Source of the DNA: Pseudomonas benzenivorans | GTDB taxonomy: Bacteria > Pseudomonadota > Gammaproteobacteria > Pseudomonadales > Pseudomonadaceae | Length of the DNA: 64,000 bases | Assembly (NCBI RefSeq): GCF_900100495.1 | Contig: NZ_FNCT01000001.1 | Location: 434,001-498,000, forward strand | Reading direction: 5' to 3' | Part shown: positions 7,554-17,289 of the stretch, piece by piece | How positions within the stretch are numbered: the stretch's first letter is position 1 | Layout: each line of letters opens with the position of its first letter | Program-made: the position numbers and the translations under genes | Notes under the pieces: generated by a model | Database searches by the model: none | What the model was told of the DNA's origin: nothing | What the model saw: the letters and a program-made list of their open reading frames with translations, nothing else

Positions 7554-9191
7554 CAATGTCATCAACTTAAGAAATTTCCCTATAAATATCATATAATTAG
7601 CGCTAAAATCAGCGCATAGGAGAAATGCTCTTGGCCTCCCCATCCACACCGTTTGACACGACCAGCCAAACCCTGGCTTGAAAATTGTTCAAAAATTAAC
7701 CAGCTCGCTTGATTGTCCCGCCTTCATCTATGCCCACCGCCAGCACCCTCAAGACTTTACCCGCCGACGCCAGCTGACTTTCAAGAACCTCGTCCTGTTC
7801 TTGCTCAATCAGCCACGCACCGCCCTGCAAACCGAACTCGATCAGTTCTATCGCGTGCTCAATCAGGCCTCGGCCGAGTCCCAGGTGGTCACCGCGCAGG
7901 CCTTCAGCAAGGCCCGCAGCAAGCTCAAGCCCGAGGTCTTCGAGCGCCTCAACCAAACCCTTCAGCAACAGATCGACAGCCTCGGGCTGCGCCAGACATG
8001 GCGCGGGCTACGGGTACTCGCCGTGGATGGCTCCACTGTCCATTTGCCCCTGGAGCCGGCCATGGGCCGCTTCTTTGGCCTGCACGGCGACCAGCCTACG
8101 GCCCGACTGTCCGCGCTCCATGACGTCATGGACGGTCAAACCCTGCACAGCTTGATCGTGCCCCCCAATGTTGGCGAGCGCGATTGCGCCCACCTGCACC
8201 TTGCGCATCTGCCCGCTGACAGCCTGACGCTGTTTGACCGCGGCTATCCCGGGCACTGGCTGTTCGCACTGTTTGCGCAACAACAGCGGCACTTCCTGAT
8301 GCGCCTGCCGTGTGGCTACAACGCGCAGGTTAAACAATTTCTCCGTTCGGGACAGGCCGAGGACACGCTGCCCTTCGCGGCCAGTCACGCCGAGGCGCGC
8401 CTGTTCTGCACCGAGGCCGGTGTTGATCCCGCGGCCCAGATCAAACTGCGGCTAATCCGGATCGAGTTGGCCGGCGGAGAAAGCGAGGTTCTGTTGACCT
8501 CCCTGCTGGATCGGCAGGCCTTCCCGGTGGAGGTGTTCGCCGATCTCTACCACCGCCGCTGGGGCATCGAAACGGACTACCGCCGGGTCAAGCAGACCCT
8601 GAGCCTGGATAACTTCAGCGGCCGCAGCGTGACGGCGGTGAAACAAGACTTTCACGCCGGACAACTGCTGAAGAACCTGGCGCTGCTGATGCAGCACCTG
8701 CTGCAACCGGTCATCGAGCAGCGCCATAAAAAGCGCAAGCTGCGCTGGAAGGTCAACTTCACCCAAGGGGTGTCGCGCCTCAAGAACACCCTGGTCGACC
8801 TGCTGGTGCGCCCCTGTGTGCAGGGCTTGGCTCACCTGCTGACGCTGATGGCCAACAGCCTCAGCGCCGTGCGCCCAGGCCGCAGCTTTCCACGCCAGCG
8901 TAATCGCCTGGCCAGCCGCGGCTGCGAGGGCTACAAACCCACGCGCTGAGAACACGCACCACCGCCCGAACTGCCTTGCAAAAAAGCTGGCCAGAAGCGG
9001 CCGGCACACGTTCGCCCAAAAAACGAGAAACCCCACCCGCTGGGACGAGCCGGCATCCATTAAGCTGGCGTCAGGGCCACATATGCGCTGAACTGGGGAA
9101 CCCAATCAGTGAAGGCACCGCTGCAACCGCGCGTCCAAGCCTCAGCGTTGCGCGCCCTGGCCTGGGCTGGGGGCTTAAGTTGATGACATTG
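7554..9191 (+). mobile_element. IS4-family insertion sequence, complete (1638 bp)
   Basis: Perfect 18-bp terminal inverted repeats lie at 7554-7571 (starts CAATGTCATC) and 9174-9191 (ends GATGACATTG), enclosing one transposase gene. I see no target-site duplication: the flanks (AGAAACC to the left, CTCCCGGC to the right) differ. On the right the element abuts a fragment of another transposase. On the left the rest of that gene is absent, so a rearrangement followed or accompanied insertion. Confidence 0.88.
7678..8949 (+). CDS. IS4-family transposase
   Basis: A 423-residue DDE transposase. The catalytic aspartates are visible in VLAVDGSTVHLP and LTLFDRGYPG, and the IS4 signature Y(2)R(3)E(6)K is intact in YHRRWGIETDYRRVK. 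Its length fits the family. The listed start is a TTG at 7678; a different start is possible because no strong ribosome-binding site is visible. The gene fills most of the element and looks functional. The 240 bp between the stop and the right terminal repeat hold nothing recognisable. Confidence 0.92.
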   Translation: MKIVQKLTSSLDCPAFIYAHRQHPQDFTRRRQLTFKNLVLFLLNQPRTALQTELDQFYRVLNQASAESQVVTAQAFSKARSKLKPEVFERLNQTLQQQIDSLGLRQTWRGLRVLAVDGSTVHLPLEPAMGRFFGLHGDQPTARLSALHDVMDGQTLHSLIVPPNVGERDCAHLHLAHLPADSLTLFDRGYPGHWLFALFAQQQRHFLMRLPCGYNAQVKQFLRSGQAEDTLPFAASHAEARLFCTEAGVDPAAQIKLRLIRIELAGGESEVLLTSLLDRQAFPVEVFADLYHRRWGIETDYRRVKQTLSLDNFSGRSVTAVKQDFHAGQLLKNLALLMQHLLQPVIEQRHKKRKLRWKVNFTQGVSRLKNTLVDLLVRPCVQGLAHLLTLMANSLSAVRPGRSFPRQRNRLASRGCEGYKPTR

Positions 9192-9354
9192 CTCCCGGCA
9201 CCACTGCTCCCGCTGCTCTGGCCTGTTTGCGCCAAGCATACAGGGTGGCATCGGTAATGCCTGTCGCCTCCACCAACTCCGGCACCGTCCGGTTCAGCGG
9301 CGGCATCATCTGCCGCACCACCCACTCCCGATGCTCTATCGAATAACGCGCCAC
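9192..9354 (-). pseudogene. Transposase orfA fragment (helix-turn-helix), cut by the IS4 element
   Basis: From a GTG at 9354 the frame reads VARYSIEHREWVV, then a helix-turn-helix with TVPELVEATGITDATLYAWRKQ. This is the N-terminal domain of an IS3/IS66-type OrfA-like transposase. Homology stops at the outer edge of the IS4 repeat. No matching remainder is found on the far side of the IS4 element. Confidence 0.65.
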
Positions 9355-9554
9355 ACAGCTCTCACTTCCGCCCACCGACCAAGACTCATCGAATCAACTC
9401 ACACGACAACTATCCTGACGCGGCGGGCACACGGAGACGGAAAACAGATGTTGCGTGCGTAGGATTTTTGCCCCAATCGCCAAGATTTCGGCGGATAATG
9501 GTAAAGCTCCATTGTGCGGCATGGACATATTCTCAATGGCCGAGAGGTGGCGAG

Positions 9555-12530
9555 GTGAAAGGAGCCTTTCGAATCAGTGGCCTATCGAACCCAAGATACA
9601 ACAAGGAAGTTAACGTAGCATGGGAAGGCTTTTTGCGTGGAGGAGACTCCTCCTCCAGTGTTGGACTGCGACCGACAATATTTGACTCATGGCGGCGATG
9701 CGTCATCGGTCGCGTCGATCCTTCTCTACAGCAAGCACAGTTGATGCTTGACAATAGTGAAATGGATGAACTCCGCAGACACAATGCCCGTTTGATATAT
9801 GCAAGCTCACCTATCATGGTTCAGGCTCAACGCTTGCTTGCCCAGACAGGCACGGTCATGGTCCTGACGGATCCACAGGGAATCATTCTGGATATTGAAG
9901 GAGATCAGCACCTGCGCGATGCAATGGAACGTGTGCGACTAACTCCCGGTGCCTGCTGGAGCGAGACATCTGGCGGGACAAACGCAATAGGTACCGCGTT
10001 GGTGTTGGGTCAACCCACTCAAATACATGCTTCGGAGCATTTTTGCGAAGAGGTAAAAAAGTGGACCTGCTCCGCAACGGTCATTCGTGACCCGTCTAGC
10101 GGCTCTATTCTTGGAGCCCTCGACATATCCGGCTTCAGCAATACTTATAACCAGCACAGCCTCCCTCTTGTTGCCATGACTGCAGAGCGAATCGAAAACC
10201 GCCTTGCGCAAATCGAGATGAAGCGCCGCGTTGAACTCCTTGAGTTAAGTGCGCACCAGCTATCAACACAAGCAGAGGGTGTTATTCTTTTCGACTGCAA
10301 TGGCCATTTGTTGAGGGCAAACGACAAGGCGGAGGCCGCTCTTGCTGCTTGGGACGCGACTCTCAGCGCGAACACCAAAATACCTGTACCGGGGCCGATT
10401 GAATTATCAAGCTCGCAGACCGATATGCTACCAAATTGGCTAGTAGCCAATCGAATGGATCCAATCTTTCGAAGTGGCACACTGCTTGGCTTCGTCGTTT
10501 CGGTACCACTGCCGGCAACCCCGCCAAGTCCACCACCGGAAATTATCGCCGCCCCTGACTCCGCCAGCCCTCCCGCTCATCCATCTGAAAAGTCTTTGCC
10601 GCTGCTGTCTACCATGCTGGACCAGTCCTACGCTTTAGTATTCATCAAGGACATGGCCGGGCGTTATGAGTTCGTGAATCGGCGCTTTGAAGAAGTATTC
10701 AAGATTAGATCCAGCGACGCTATTGGAAAGACAGACGCTCAAATATTTGAGCCAGCGCTTGCACAAACTCTGCGTAGACGAGATATGGAAGCTATCAGCC
10801 AGCCCACCAGCAGAGAGTCGTTGGATGAACTTCTCCTCGCAGACCGTATGATTTTACTTACTGCAGTAAGATTTCCAATTCGGGACAGTTCAGGGGTCGT
10901 TCAGTCAGTTTGCACCCAAGCCATTCAAGTCTCAAAAAACCACGAAAGTTGCACAGATCAGCGCCCGATGGACCTCCACTCAGCCCCATCTTGCGAGGGG
11001 GTCCTTGTAACGGATTCAGAGGGACACATTGTTACCGTAAATGCAGCCTTTACCCAGATCACCGGCTATACGAACGCGGATGTGATTGGCAAATCACCCA
11101 GATTCCTTAAGTCCGGCCTGCACTCCAACGAATTCTATGAGCGACTGTGGCGCAGCCTGGTTGACCGCGGTCGCTGGCAGGGAGAAATTCAGAACCGTCG
11201 TAAGAACGGCGATATCTATCCTGAGTGGCTTACGATCTATTCGATCAAGCGCCTTGACGGGAGAATTCAAAGCTATATTGCCATCTTTGGTGACAACAGC
11301 GCCGCGAAGACTTCGCAGGCGCGCGTCGAGTTCATGAGAACCCACGACATCCTTACAAACCTCCCAAACCGCAGTCTATTAATGGATCGCCTCAAAGACT
11401 GCGTAGATGAGGCCGAACGGCTAAAAGATCAGATTACGGTCATGCTAGTTGGTCTAGACAACGTCAAGGATCTCAACGAAACCCTCGGCCATGATCTCGG
11501 CGATCAGCTATTGCAACAAATCACCGAACGGCTTCGGCGTTGTATTTGTGATGCCGACACGATTGCACGCGTGGACGGAGATAAATTTGCGGTAGTCCTG
11601 CGTGGAGAAACTCTAGAGAAAATTCACTATAGCGCGGCCAACATTATCGATTACCTATCCGCTTCGTTCTGCTTTGAGGACGCGGAGTTCTTTGTCACCA
11701 CCAGCATCGGAATTAGTTGTTACCCTGCGGATGGAAATACTGGGGGAATCCTGCTTAAGAACGCTGATACGGCACTGCATGCGGCCAAGGCCGGAGGTCG
11801 GAACCGCTATCAGTTCTTCGCGGAGGAGATGAATGTTCAGCTGACACATCGTATGAGTCTTGAGACAGCGGTGCGGGCGGCTATTGAACATGATCATTTC
11901 CGAGTTGTTTATCAACCGCAAGTAGATCTAGTCACTGGTAAAATAGTTGGGGCAGAAGCGCTCATTCGCTGGAAAGACCCCATTCTCGGCGAGGTGTCGC
12001 CGGCGTCCTTTATCCCCATAGCTGAAGAGGCCGATCTCATCAGTAGTATTGGTGAAATAGTCCTTTCCAAAGTTCTGCAACACGTATCGCTCTGGCAGCG
12101 GCAAGGATTAGCGCTGCCGAGAATTTCAATCAATATTGCCGCTCAGCAAATGCAAGAGCCACATTTCGCCGACCACCTCATTGAGATGCTTGAGATTAAT
12201 CACGTAACACCTGACTCAATTTGCATTGAGTTGACGGAGGGGACGTTAGTAAAAAATCTTGACGAGACTCGACAGACGCTGCTCTCAATTACTCGGCAGG
12301 GTATTTCTATCAGTATTGATGATTTCGGTACCGGATATTCTTCGCTGTCTTACCTCAGCCGCTTGCCCATAGATGAATTGAAGATTGACCAGAGTTTTGT
12401 GCGTAACATTGTTGACGAACCCAGCAGCCAGTCAATAACAACAGCCATTATTGAAATGGCTCACGCACTTGGTGCGTCTGTGTTAGCCGAAGGGGGGAGC
12501 CCGCAGAATTCGGAAAAAATCGTACGCTAA
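9555..12530 (+). pseudogene. GAF-PAS-PAS-GGDEF-EAL regulator, 3' end cut off by a transposon
   Basis: The GTG at 9555 follows GAGAGG; an ATG at 9498 and a TTG at 9468 are alternatives. The first 230 residues match the AcoR-type sensor region of sigma-54 activators (IFDSWRRC, LTPGACWSE, GTNAIGTAL). No AAA+ domain follows. Instead come two PAS domains, a GGDEF domain with the degenerate site RVDGDKF, and an EAL domain with EALIRW, ELTEG, DDFGTG and LKIDQSF. Sequence diverges at LAEGG, where the transposon repeat supplies [10 protein letters not shown] and the stop, so about 60 EAL residues are missing. It was probably a cyclic-di-GMP phosphodiesterase and is now likely impaired. Base composition is more AT-rich than the T6SS region. 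Confidence 0.8.
12494..12530 (+). repeat. Transposon left terminal inverted repeat
   Basis: A 37-bp repeat identical (inverted) to 20253-20289. The next inner base is C rather than the G normally found at position 38. Its last codon TAA (12528-12530) stops the truncated GGDEF-EAL gene. Confidence 0.92.
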
Positions 12531-12575
12531 CAGCTCAAGTGTCCCGACCACGCCCGACAGTAGCTTGTTGGCTGG

Positions 12576-13538
12576 TCAATCTGGTTCACGGGTAAAGCGA
12601 TAGAACAGGTTTGGCTCACTGACCACGTACAAATACCCTTCATCATCGATGGTTACGCCTTCGGCCTGGGGTATGCCTTTCAGCAAACCAGCAAAACCCC
12701 TCGCCAAGGAACGGAAACTCACCACCTTGCCCTCATCGGTCATTTCAATCAGCAGTTTCGACTCGTCGCTGAGCAGTATGAGATGGCCACTCTGTTGGTC
12801 GAAGACGACCGAAGACAAGTCAGTGGCAAATACCTTGTCCTTTACCAAGTTGGACAGGTCGCGCACGTGCAGGGAAAAACCTCCTGCCAGGCTGGCACGA
12901 AGGCCGCCCACTTCCAGCAATTGGCGAGGGTCACGCTCCTTGGTCACAAACAAGCGATCACCTTTCAGGTCGTAGGCGAGCCCTTCAAGGCCTTTGTTGT
13001 CCTCCTTGCCAAGCGCCAGGGTCAGAGCTGGATACTGGTCCCGGCTCAATGAACGATCGGGAGAAAGCTTACCGTCTTCGGCGATGGGGACATCCACAAT
13101 AACCAGGCTCTGCCGGCGCTCCTCGGCGATTACCAGCTGGCCGTTGCCGGCATAGGAGACCGCCTCCACATCGTGGAAGCCATCCAGGTTGTAACGCCTT
13201 TCCACATCACCGTCACGACTAAGGGCCAATAGTTCGTTTGGGCCGTTGGTGACTGCCCACAGCAGGTTTAGGTCAGGGTCAAAGGTCAGACCCGAAAGAT
13301 TGTTGTCCACACCGGGGACCGCCTTAGCATCCAGTTCAACCCGATAGCCAGGCAGCCACACAGAGCGCTCCTGCCAATCGTCGGTGTGCCAGCTGGTCTT
13401 TATCCAGAAGTACAAACGATCATCAAGGTGATGGGTGCGGACTTGGAATACGGTGAGCAACACAAGGCACAGCAGTGCCCACATCCAAGCGCTTGCTTTC
13501 CGTGTTCGGCTCAGCCAGTTTTTAGCCATCAAATACAT
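12576..13538 (-). CDS. SdiA-regulated-domain (YjiK-like) beta-propeller protein
   Basis: A 320-residue protein from ATG at 13538, chosen for the GAGG six bases upstream; the open frame continues upstream over the broken DksA gene. A single membrane anchor (about residues 20-34, WMWALLCLVLLTVF) places the rest in the periplasm. The body reads as a propeller with NLSGLTFDPDLNLLWAVTNGPNELLALSRDGDV, KGLEGLAYDLKGDRLFVTKE and EGVTIDDEGYLYVVSEPN repeats, matching the SdiA-regulated family. Function in this family is poorly defined. It is the last gene of the transposon cargo run after usp and traR/dksA. Confidence 0.8.
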   Translation of the reverse strand: MYLMAKNWLSRTRKASAWMWALLCLVLLTVFQVRTHHLDDRLYFWIKTSWHTDDWQERSVWLPGYRVELDAKAVPGVDNNLSGLTFDPDLNLLWAVTNGPNELLALSRDGDVERRYNLDGFHDVEAVSYAGNGQLVIAEERRQSLVIVDVPIAEDGKLSPDRSLSRDQYPALTLALGKEDNKGLEGLAYDLKGDRLFVTKERDPRQLLEVGGLRASLAGGFSLHVRDLSNLVKDKVFATDLSSVVFDQQSGHLILLSDESKLLIEMTDEGKVVSFRSLARGFAGLLKGIPQAEGVTIDDEGYLYVVSEPNLFYRFTREPD

Positions 13539-13582
13539 TAGGAGCCTCGTTATTTGGGCTGACGCCACGAGTCGTGACGATT

Positions 13583-13863
13583 TCAATCCGACTCGGTGCG
13601 ACTCGCACAGGTGATGCACAATGGCGTGGCCGGATCGAACTCCAGACGGCCCGAGGCGATCAACTCGCCGCATTGGTTACACCAGCCATCATTGCTTGCT
13701 GCTGGAGTGCATCAATTCTCGACAGACGCCCTACCTTGCTTTGATCCAGCTCTACCGATTGCGAGCGAGACTCAGCGTCTTCCAGCAATTGATCCAGCTC
13801 GGCAGCCCGCTGTTCCAGCAGGGTCTTGAAATGGGCAAGATCCAGGGCGTCGTCCATGGACAT
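13583..13863 (-). pseudogene. TraR/DksA-type zinc-finger protein gene, internally deleted
   Basis: ATG at 13863 opens MSMDDALDLAHFKTLLEQ and a coiled-coil half ending RIDALQQQAM. A different frame then gives WCNQCGELIASGRLEF and LCITCASRTESD, the C-x2-C/C-x2-C zinc finger, stopping at 13583-13585. Family members have about 20-25 more residues between the two parts, so a deletion with a frame change is likely. The in-frame product stops after NAAS. Members bind the RNA polymerase secondary channel. The start overlaps the usp stop (TAATG), indicating translational coupling in the original operon. Confidence 0.75.
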
Positions 13864-14714
13864 TAACGCAGCAGTAACAACGGACTGGTGGTGGTGCGGA
13901 GCATGCTGGTCGTGGTGCTACCGACCAGGAACTGCCGGATACGTGAATGGCCATAGGCCCCCATCACCAGCAGATCAATGCCATGCTCTTTCTGATAGGC
14001 GTGGAGGGTAGGCTCTATCTCGCCGTTCAGGGCCTCGGCGCGAACAGTGAATCCGGCGTTGAGCAGCACTTTCTGCGCCCAGTCCAGCTGCGCCGACGAT
14101 TCGTCGCTCACGGGCCCAACCATGACCAGGTGGATCGGCAGCCCCTTCAGCAGGGGGCTGGCCGCCAGCATCTCCACACCCTTGCGGGTAGTAGCGCCGC
14201 CATCGAAGGCGAGCATCGCGCTCTCAGGCTTTTGGAAGTTGGCCGGGGTGACCAGAATCGGTCGGTGCATGATACGGATCACGCTCTCCAGCTGGCTTCC
14301 GACATGCTGACTCAGACCACCGCTAGATTCGCCCTGGCGACCGATGACCAGCAGGCGCGTTTCGGTTTGCAGCTCTTGCAGGCTTTCCAGCAGATCGCCA
14401 TGACGTTGCTTGGACTCCGGCGCGGCCACGCCATCCTTAATGGCCCGCTCTTTTGCGGCCGCAAGCATGATCCGCCCTTGTTCAAGGGCCAACTTGCCAC
14501 GCTGTTCATCCAGGGAAGCAAGCTCATCGAGCAGATGCTCGCGGCTGCCAAGGCCGATATTGCCACTCAGATCGGCCGTAACCGGGTACTGGCGCTGATC
14601 CAGCACATGCAGGAAGGTCAGCGGGGCTTCCAGGCTCAGACTGGCCCAGGCCGCGTAGTCGCACACGGCTGGAGCCGAGGCGGAAGCGTCTATACAGGCA
14701 ATTACTTGGGTCAT
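13863..14714 (-). CDS. Universal stress protein, tandem Usp domains
   Basis: A 283-residue protein with two Usp domains: about 1-150 (MTQVIACIDASASA) and 155-283. The second has the ATP-binding signature G-2x-G-9x-G-S in GAYGHSRIRQFLVGSTTT. The first keeps LLVIGRQG but lacks the full loop. Members are cytosolic stress and respiration-linked nucleotide-binding proteins. The gene is 14 bp downstream of sulP and overlaps the traR/dksA start, so the cargo genes form one operon. Pairing of SulP and Usp is common in Pseudomonas and suggests bicarbonate/sulfate transport tied to stress or energy state (inference). Confidence 0.9.
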   Translation of the reverse strand: MTQVIACIDASASAPAVCDYAAWASLSLEAPLTFLHVLDQRQYPVTADLSGNIGLGSREHLLDELASLDEQRGKLALEQGRIMLAAAKERAIKDGVAAPESKQRHGDLLESLQELQTETRLLVIGRQGESSGGLSQHVGSQLESVIRIMHRPILVTPANFQKPESAMLAFDGGATTRKGVEMLAASPLLKGLPIHLVMVGPVSDESSAQLDWAQKVLLNAGFTVRAEALNGEIEPTLHAYQKEHGIDLLVMGAYGHSRIRQFLVGSTTTSMLRTTTSPLLLLR

Positions 14715-14728
14715 TGTTGTTCTCCTTC

Positions 14729-16216
14729 TTAGTGGCCCATGAGTTGATCAATGGCGTCGGGTTTATCGTGAACACCGAAGCGATCCACGATAGTGGCGCT
14801 CGCTTCGTTGAGGCCCAGCACTTCAACTTCGGTGCCTTCGCGGCGGAATTTGATGACCACTTTGTCCAAAGCGGCAACGGCGGTGATATCCCAGAAGTGA
14901 GCACGGTTCAGGTCGATGGTTACCTTGTTTAGGGCTTCTTTGAAGTCGAAGGCCGCGACGAACTTGTCTGCCGAGCTGAAGAACACCTGGCCGGTGACGT
15001 TATAGCTACGATGCTCGCCGGCTTCGTCCAGCAAAGAGCTGATCGCCATGTAATGGCCAACCTTGTTGGCGAAGAACATCGCGGCCAGCAGTACGCCGGC
15101 CAACACGCCGAAGGCAAGGTTGTGGGTGGCGACCACGACCACCACGGTGACGACCATGACAATGTTGGTCGACAACGGGTGCTTCTTCAGGTTGCGCAGC
15201 GAATCCCAACTGAAGGTGCCGATGGACACCATGATCATCACTGCCACCAGCGCAGCCATCGGGATCTGCTTCAGCCAGTCGCCGAGGAATACCACCATCA
15301 GTAGCAGGAATACGCCTGCGGCCAGGGAGGACAGACGAGAACGACCGCCGGATTTAACGTTGATGATCGACTGACCAATCATCGCGCAACCTGCCATACC
15401 GCCGATTAGGCCCGAAGCAATGTTGGCCACGCCTTGACCCTTGCACTCGCGGTTCTTGTCACTGGAGGTGTCGGTCAGGTCGTCGACAATGGTCGCGGTC
15501 ATCATCGATTCCAACAGACCGACCACAGCCAGTGCTGCCGAATAAGGGAAGATGATGGCCAGCGTCTCGAATGTCAGCGGCACGTCAGGCCAGAGGAAGA
15601 TCGGTAGCGTATCCGGCAGTTCACCCATATCACCGACCGTGCGGATATCCAGCCCAACCGACATGGCGACGGCGGTCAGCACGATGATGCACACCAGCGG
15701 CGATGGGATGAGCTTGCCGATCTTGGGGACATAGGGGAACAGATAGATGATGCCGAGGCCTGCGGCTGTCATGGCGTAGACGTGCCAGGTGACATTGGTC
15801 AGCTCGGGCAGCTGAGCCATGAAAATCAGGATCGCCAGTGCATTGACGAAACCGGTCACCACCGAGCGCGAGACGAAGCGCATCAGCGATCCGAGCTTCA
15901 GGTAGCCAGCAGCGATTTGTAGCACGCCACATAGCAGCGTGGCGGCCAGCAGATATTCAAGACCATGGTTCTTGACCAGGGTCACCATCAGCAGTGCCAT
16001 TGCACCGGTTGCGGCCGAGATCATTCCGGGGCGACCACCGACAAAGGCGATAACCACGGCGATACAGAAAGAGGCGTACAGGCCGACCTTGGGGTCGACG
16101 CCGGCAATGATCGAGAAGGCGATGGCTTCAGGGATTAGGGCCAGTGCGACCACAATACCGGCGAGGATGTCGCCACGGATGTTGGATAACCAGGTTTGTT
16201 TTAACGAGTGGAGCAT
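14729..16216 (-). CDS. SulP-family anion permease with C-terminal STAS domain
   Basis: A 495-residue protein from ATG at 16216; a TTG four codons upstream is possible. About 10-12 hydrophobic spans cover residues 15-395, with the SulP start [28 protein letters not shown] and [23 protein letters not shown] domain follows (about 400-495, [23 protein letters not shown]). Family members move sulfate, bicarbonate or other anions, usually by Na+ or H+ symport; the ion cannot be told here. It is the first gene of the transposon cargo operon. The STAS module probably regulates transport. Confidence 0.9.
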   Translation of the reverse strand: MLHSLKQTWLSNIRGDILAGIVVALALIPEAIAFSIIAGVDPKVGLYASFCIAVVIAFVGGRPGMISAATGAMALLMVTLVKNHGLEYLLAATLLCGVLQIAAGYLKLGSLMRFVSRSVVTGFVNALAILIFMAQLPELTNVTWHVYAMTAAGLGIIYLFPYVPKIGKLIPSPLVCIIVLTAVAMSVGLDIRTVGDMGELPDTLPIFLWPDVPLTFETLAIIFPYSAALAVVGLLESMMTATIVDDLTDTSSDKNRECKGQGVANIASGLIGGMAGCAMIGQSIINVKSGGRSRLSSLAAGVFLLLMVVFLGDWLKQIPMAALVAVMIMVSIGTFSWDSLRNLKKHPLSTNIVMVVTVVVVVATHNLAFGVLAGVLLAAMFFANKVGHYMAISSLLDEAGEHRSYNVTGQVFFSSADKFVAAFDFKEALNKVTIDLNRAHFWDITAVAALDKVVIKFRREGTEVEVLGLNEASATIVDRFGVHDKPDAIDQLMGH

Positions 16217-16228
16217 CAGAATTCCCAA

Positions 16229-16540
16229 GGCAATGGATCGCGCAGAACAGCATGGCGCAGGCCATGTGCAGCTGGTCGATACGAGGTCAAATTGTCGGAT
16301 GTAGAGGAGCTGTGGCGGGTGTTAAAACCTAAAGCACAGCAGAACGCGACCGCTGGCAGAGCAAGCAGTCACAGATGATGCGGGGGGCGAAGCGCTATGG
16401 CGGCGTAGGCAGCCAGATCATGTTTTGCAGGGTAAGCATGAGGTCTTATCGAGTGTCTTTAGTAACTCAATGGCCGCAACAGTCTACAGGAAGAGGGCAA
16501 TTTCTGCGAGTCACCCCCGGACTAGGGCGTCCTGTTTGGA
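16229..16540. other. Leader region between sulP and res
   Basis: About 310 bp without a convincing gene. It should hold the sulP promoter (minus strand). No riboswitch or other conserved structure was recognised. Confidence 0.4.
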
Positions 16541-16662
16541 TGTCAGCCTGAGCTATACCCTAACTGGATGTCAGGCAAGGCCGCACCGCGCCGTCAGAAT
16601 AGAATCCGCTTTCACATTCTTTGACACATGCTTGCCAAGGTCATAGATTTCAGCCTGACAAA
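16541..16662. promoter_or_regulatory. res site of the transposon (three subsites)
   Basis: The 5' side of tnpR carries spaced GTCA/TGAC motifs as in Tn21-type res. Subsite I spans about 16541-16575 (TGTCAGCCTGAG ... GGATGTCAGG). Subsite II is about 16591-16627 (GTCAGAA ... TTTGACAC). Subsite III is about 16638-16662 (GGTCA-N12-TGACA). TnpR would bind here to resolve cointegrates and repress tnpR/tnpA. Boundaries are estimates. Confidence 0.65.
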
Positions 16663-16725
16663 TTCAAGGCTTCGGGCGCAATGGAACCAAAAACCAACGT
16701 AAGCCCTACAGCCCATGGAGGCATC

Positions 16726-17286
16726 TTGCAGGGACAACGCATCGGTTATGTCCGGGTCAGCAGTTACGATCAGAATCCGGAACGACAACTTGAGCAAGTT
16801 GAGGTCGGCAAGCTGTTCACCGACAAAGCCTCGGGCAGGGACACCCAGCGTCCCCAGCTGGAGGCCATGCTCGGCTTCGTCCGCGAGGGCGACACCGTTG
16901 TGGTGCACAGCATGGATCGCCTGGCCCGTAACCTCGATGACTTGCGACGCCTGGTGCAGAAGCTGACCCAGCGCGGCGTGCGTATCGAGTTCCTGAAAGA
17001 GGGCCTGGTGTTCACCGGCGATGACTCGCCGATGGCCAACCTGATGCTGTCGGTGATGGGGGCCTTCGCCGAGTTCGAGCGCGCCCTGATCCGTGAGCGG
17101 CAACGGGAGGGCATCGCCCTGGCCAAGCAGCGCGGCGCGTACCGGGGCCGCAAGAAGGCCCTGTCCGACGAGCAGGCTGCTACCCTGCGACAGCGGGCGT
17201 CGGCCGGCGAGCCCAAAGCGCAGCTTGCCCGCGAGTTCAACATCAGCCGGGAAACTCTCTACCAGTACCTACGCACGGACGATTGA
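16726..17286 (+). CDS. tnpR: TnpR serine resolvase
   Basis: A 186-residue resolvase from TTG at 16726, preceded by GGAGG at 16717-16721; this gives exactly the Tn21-subgroup length, whereas upstream starts (16621, 16681) run through res. The catalytic domain begins GQRIGYVRVSSYDQN, with the serine nucleophile near residue 10 and the helical E-region MGAFAEFERALIRERQREG. A C-terminal helix-turn-helix covers about 145-186 (AQLAREFNISRETLYQYL). It resolves transposition cointegrates at res. tnpA follows after 3 bp, so both are co-transcribed. Confidence 0.93.
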   Translation: MQGQRIGYVRVSSYDQNPERQLEQVEVGKLFTDKASGRDTQRPQLEAMLGFVREGDTVVVHSMDRLARNLDDLRRLVQKLTQRGVRIEFLKEGLVFTGDDSPMANLMLSVMGAFAEFERALIRERQREGIALAKQRGAYRGRKKALSDEQAATLRQRASAGEPKAQLAREFNISRETLYQYLRTDD

Positions 17287-17289
17287 TAC

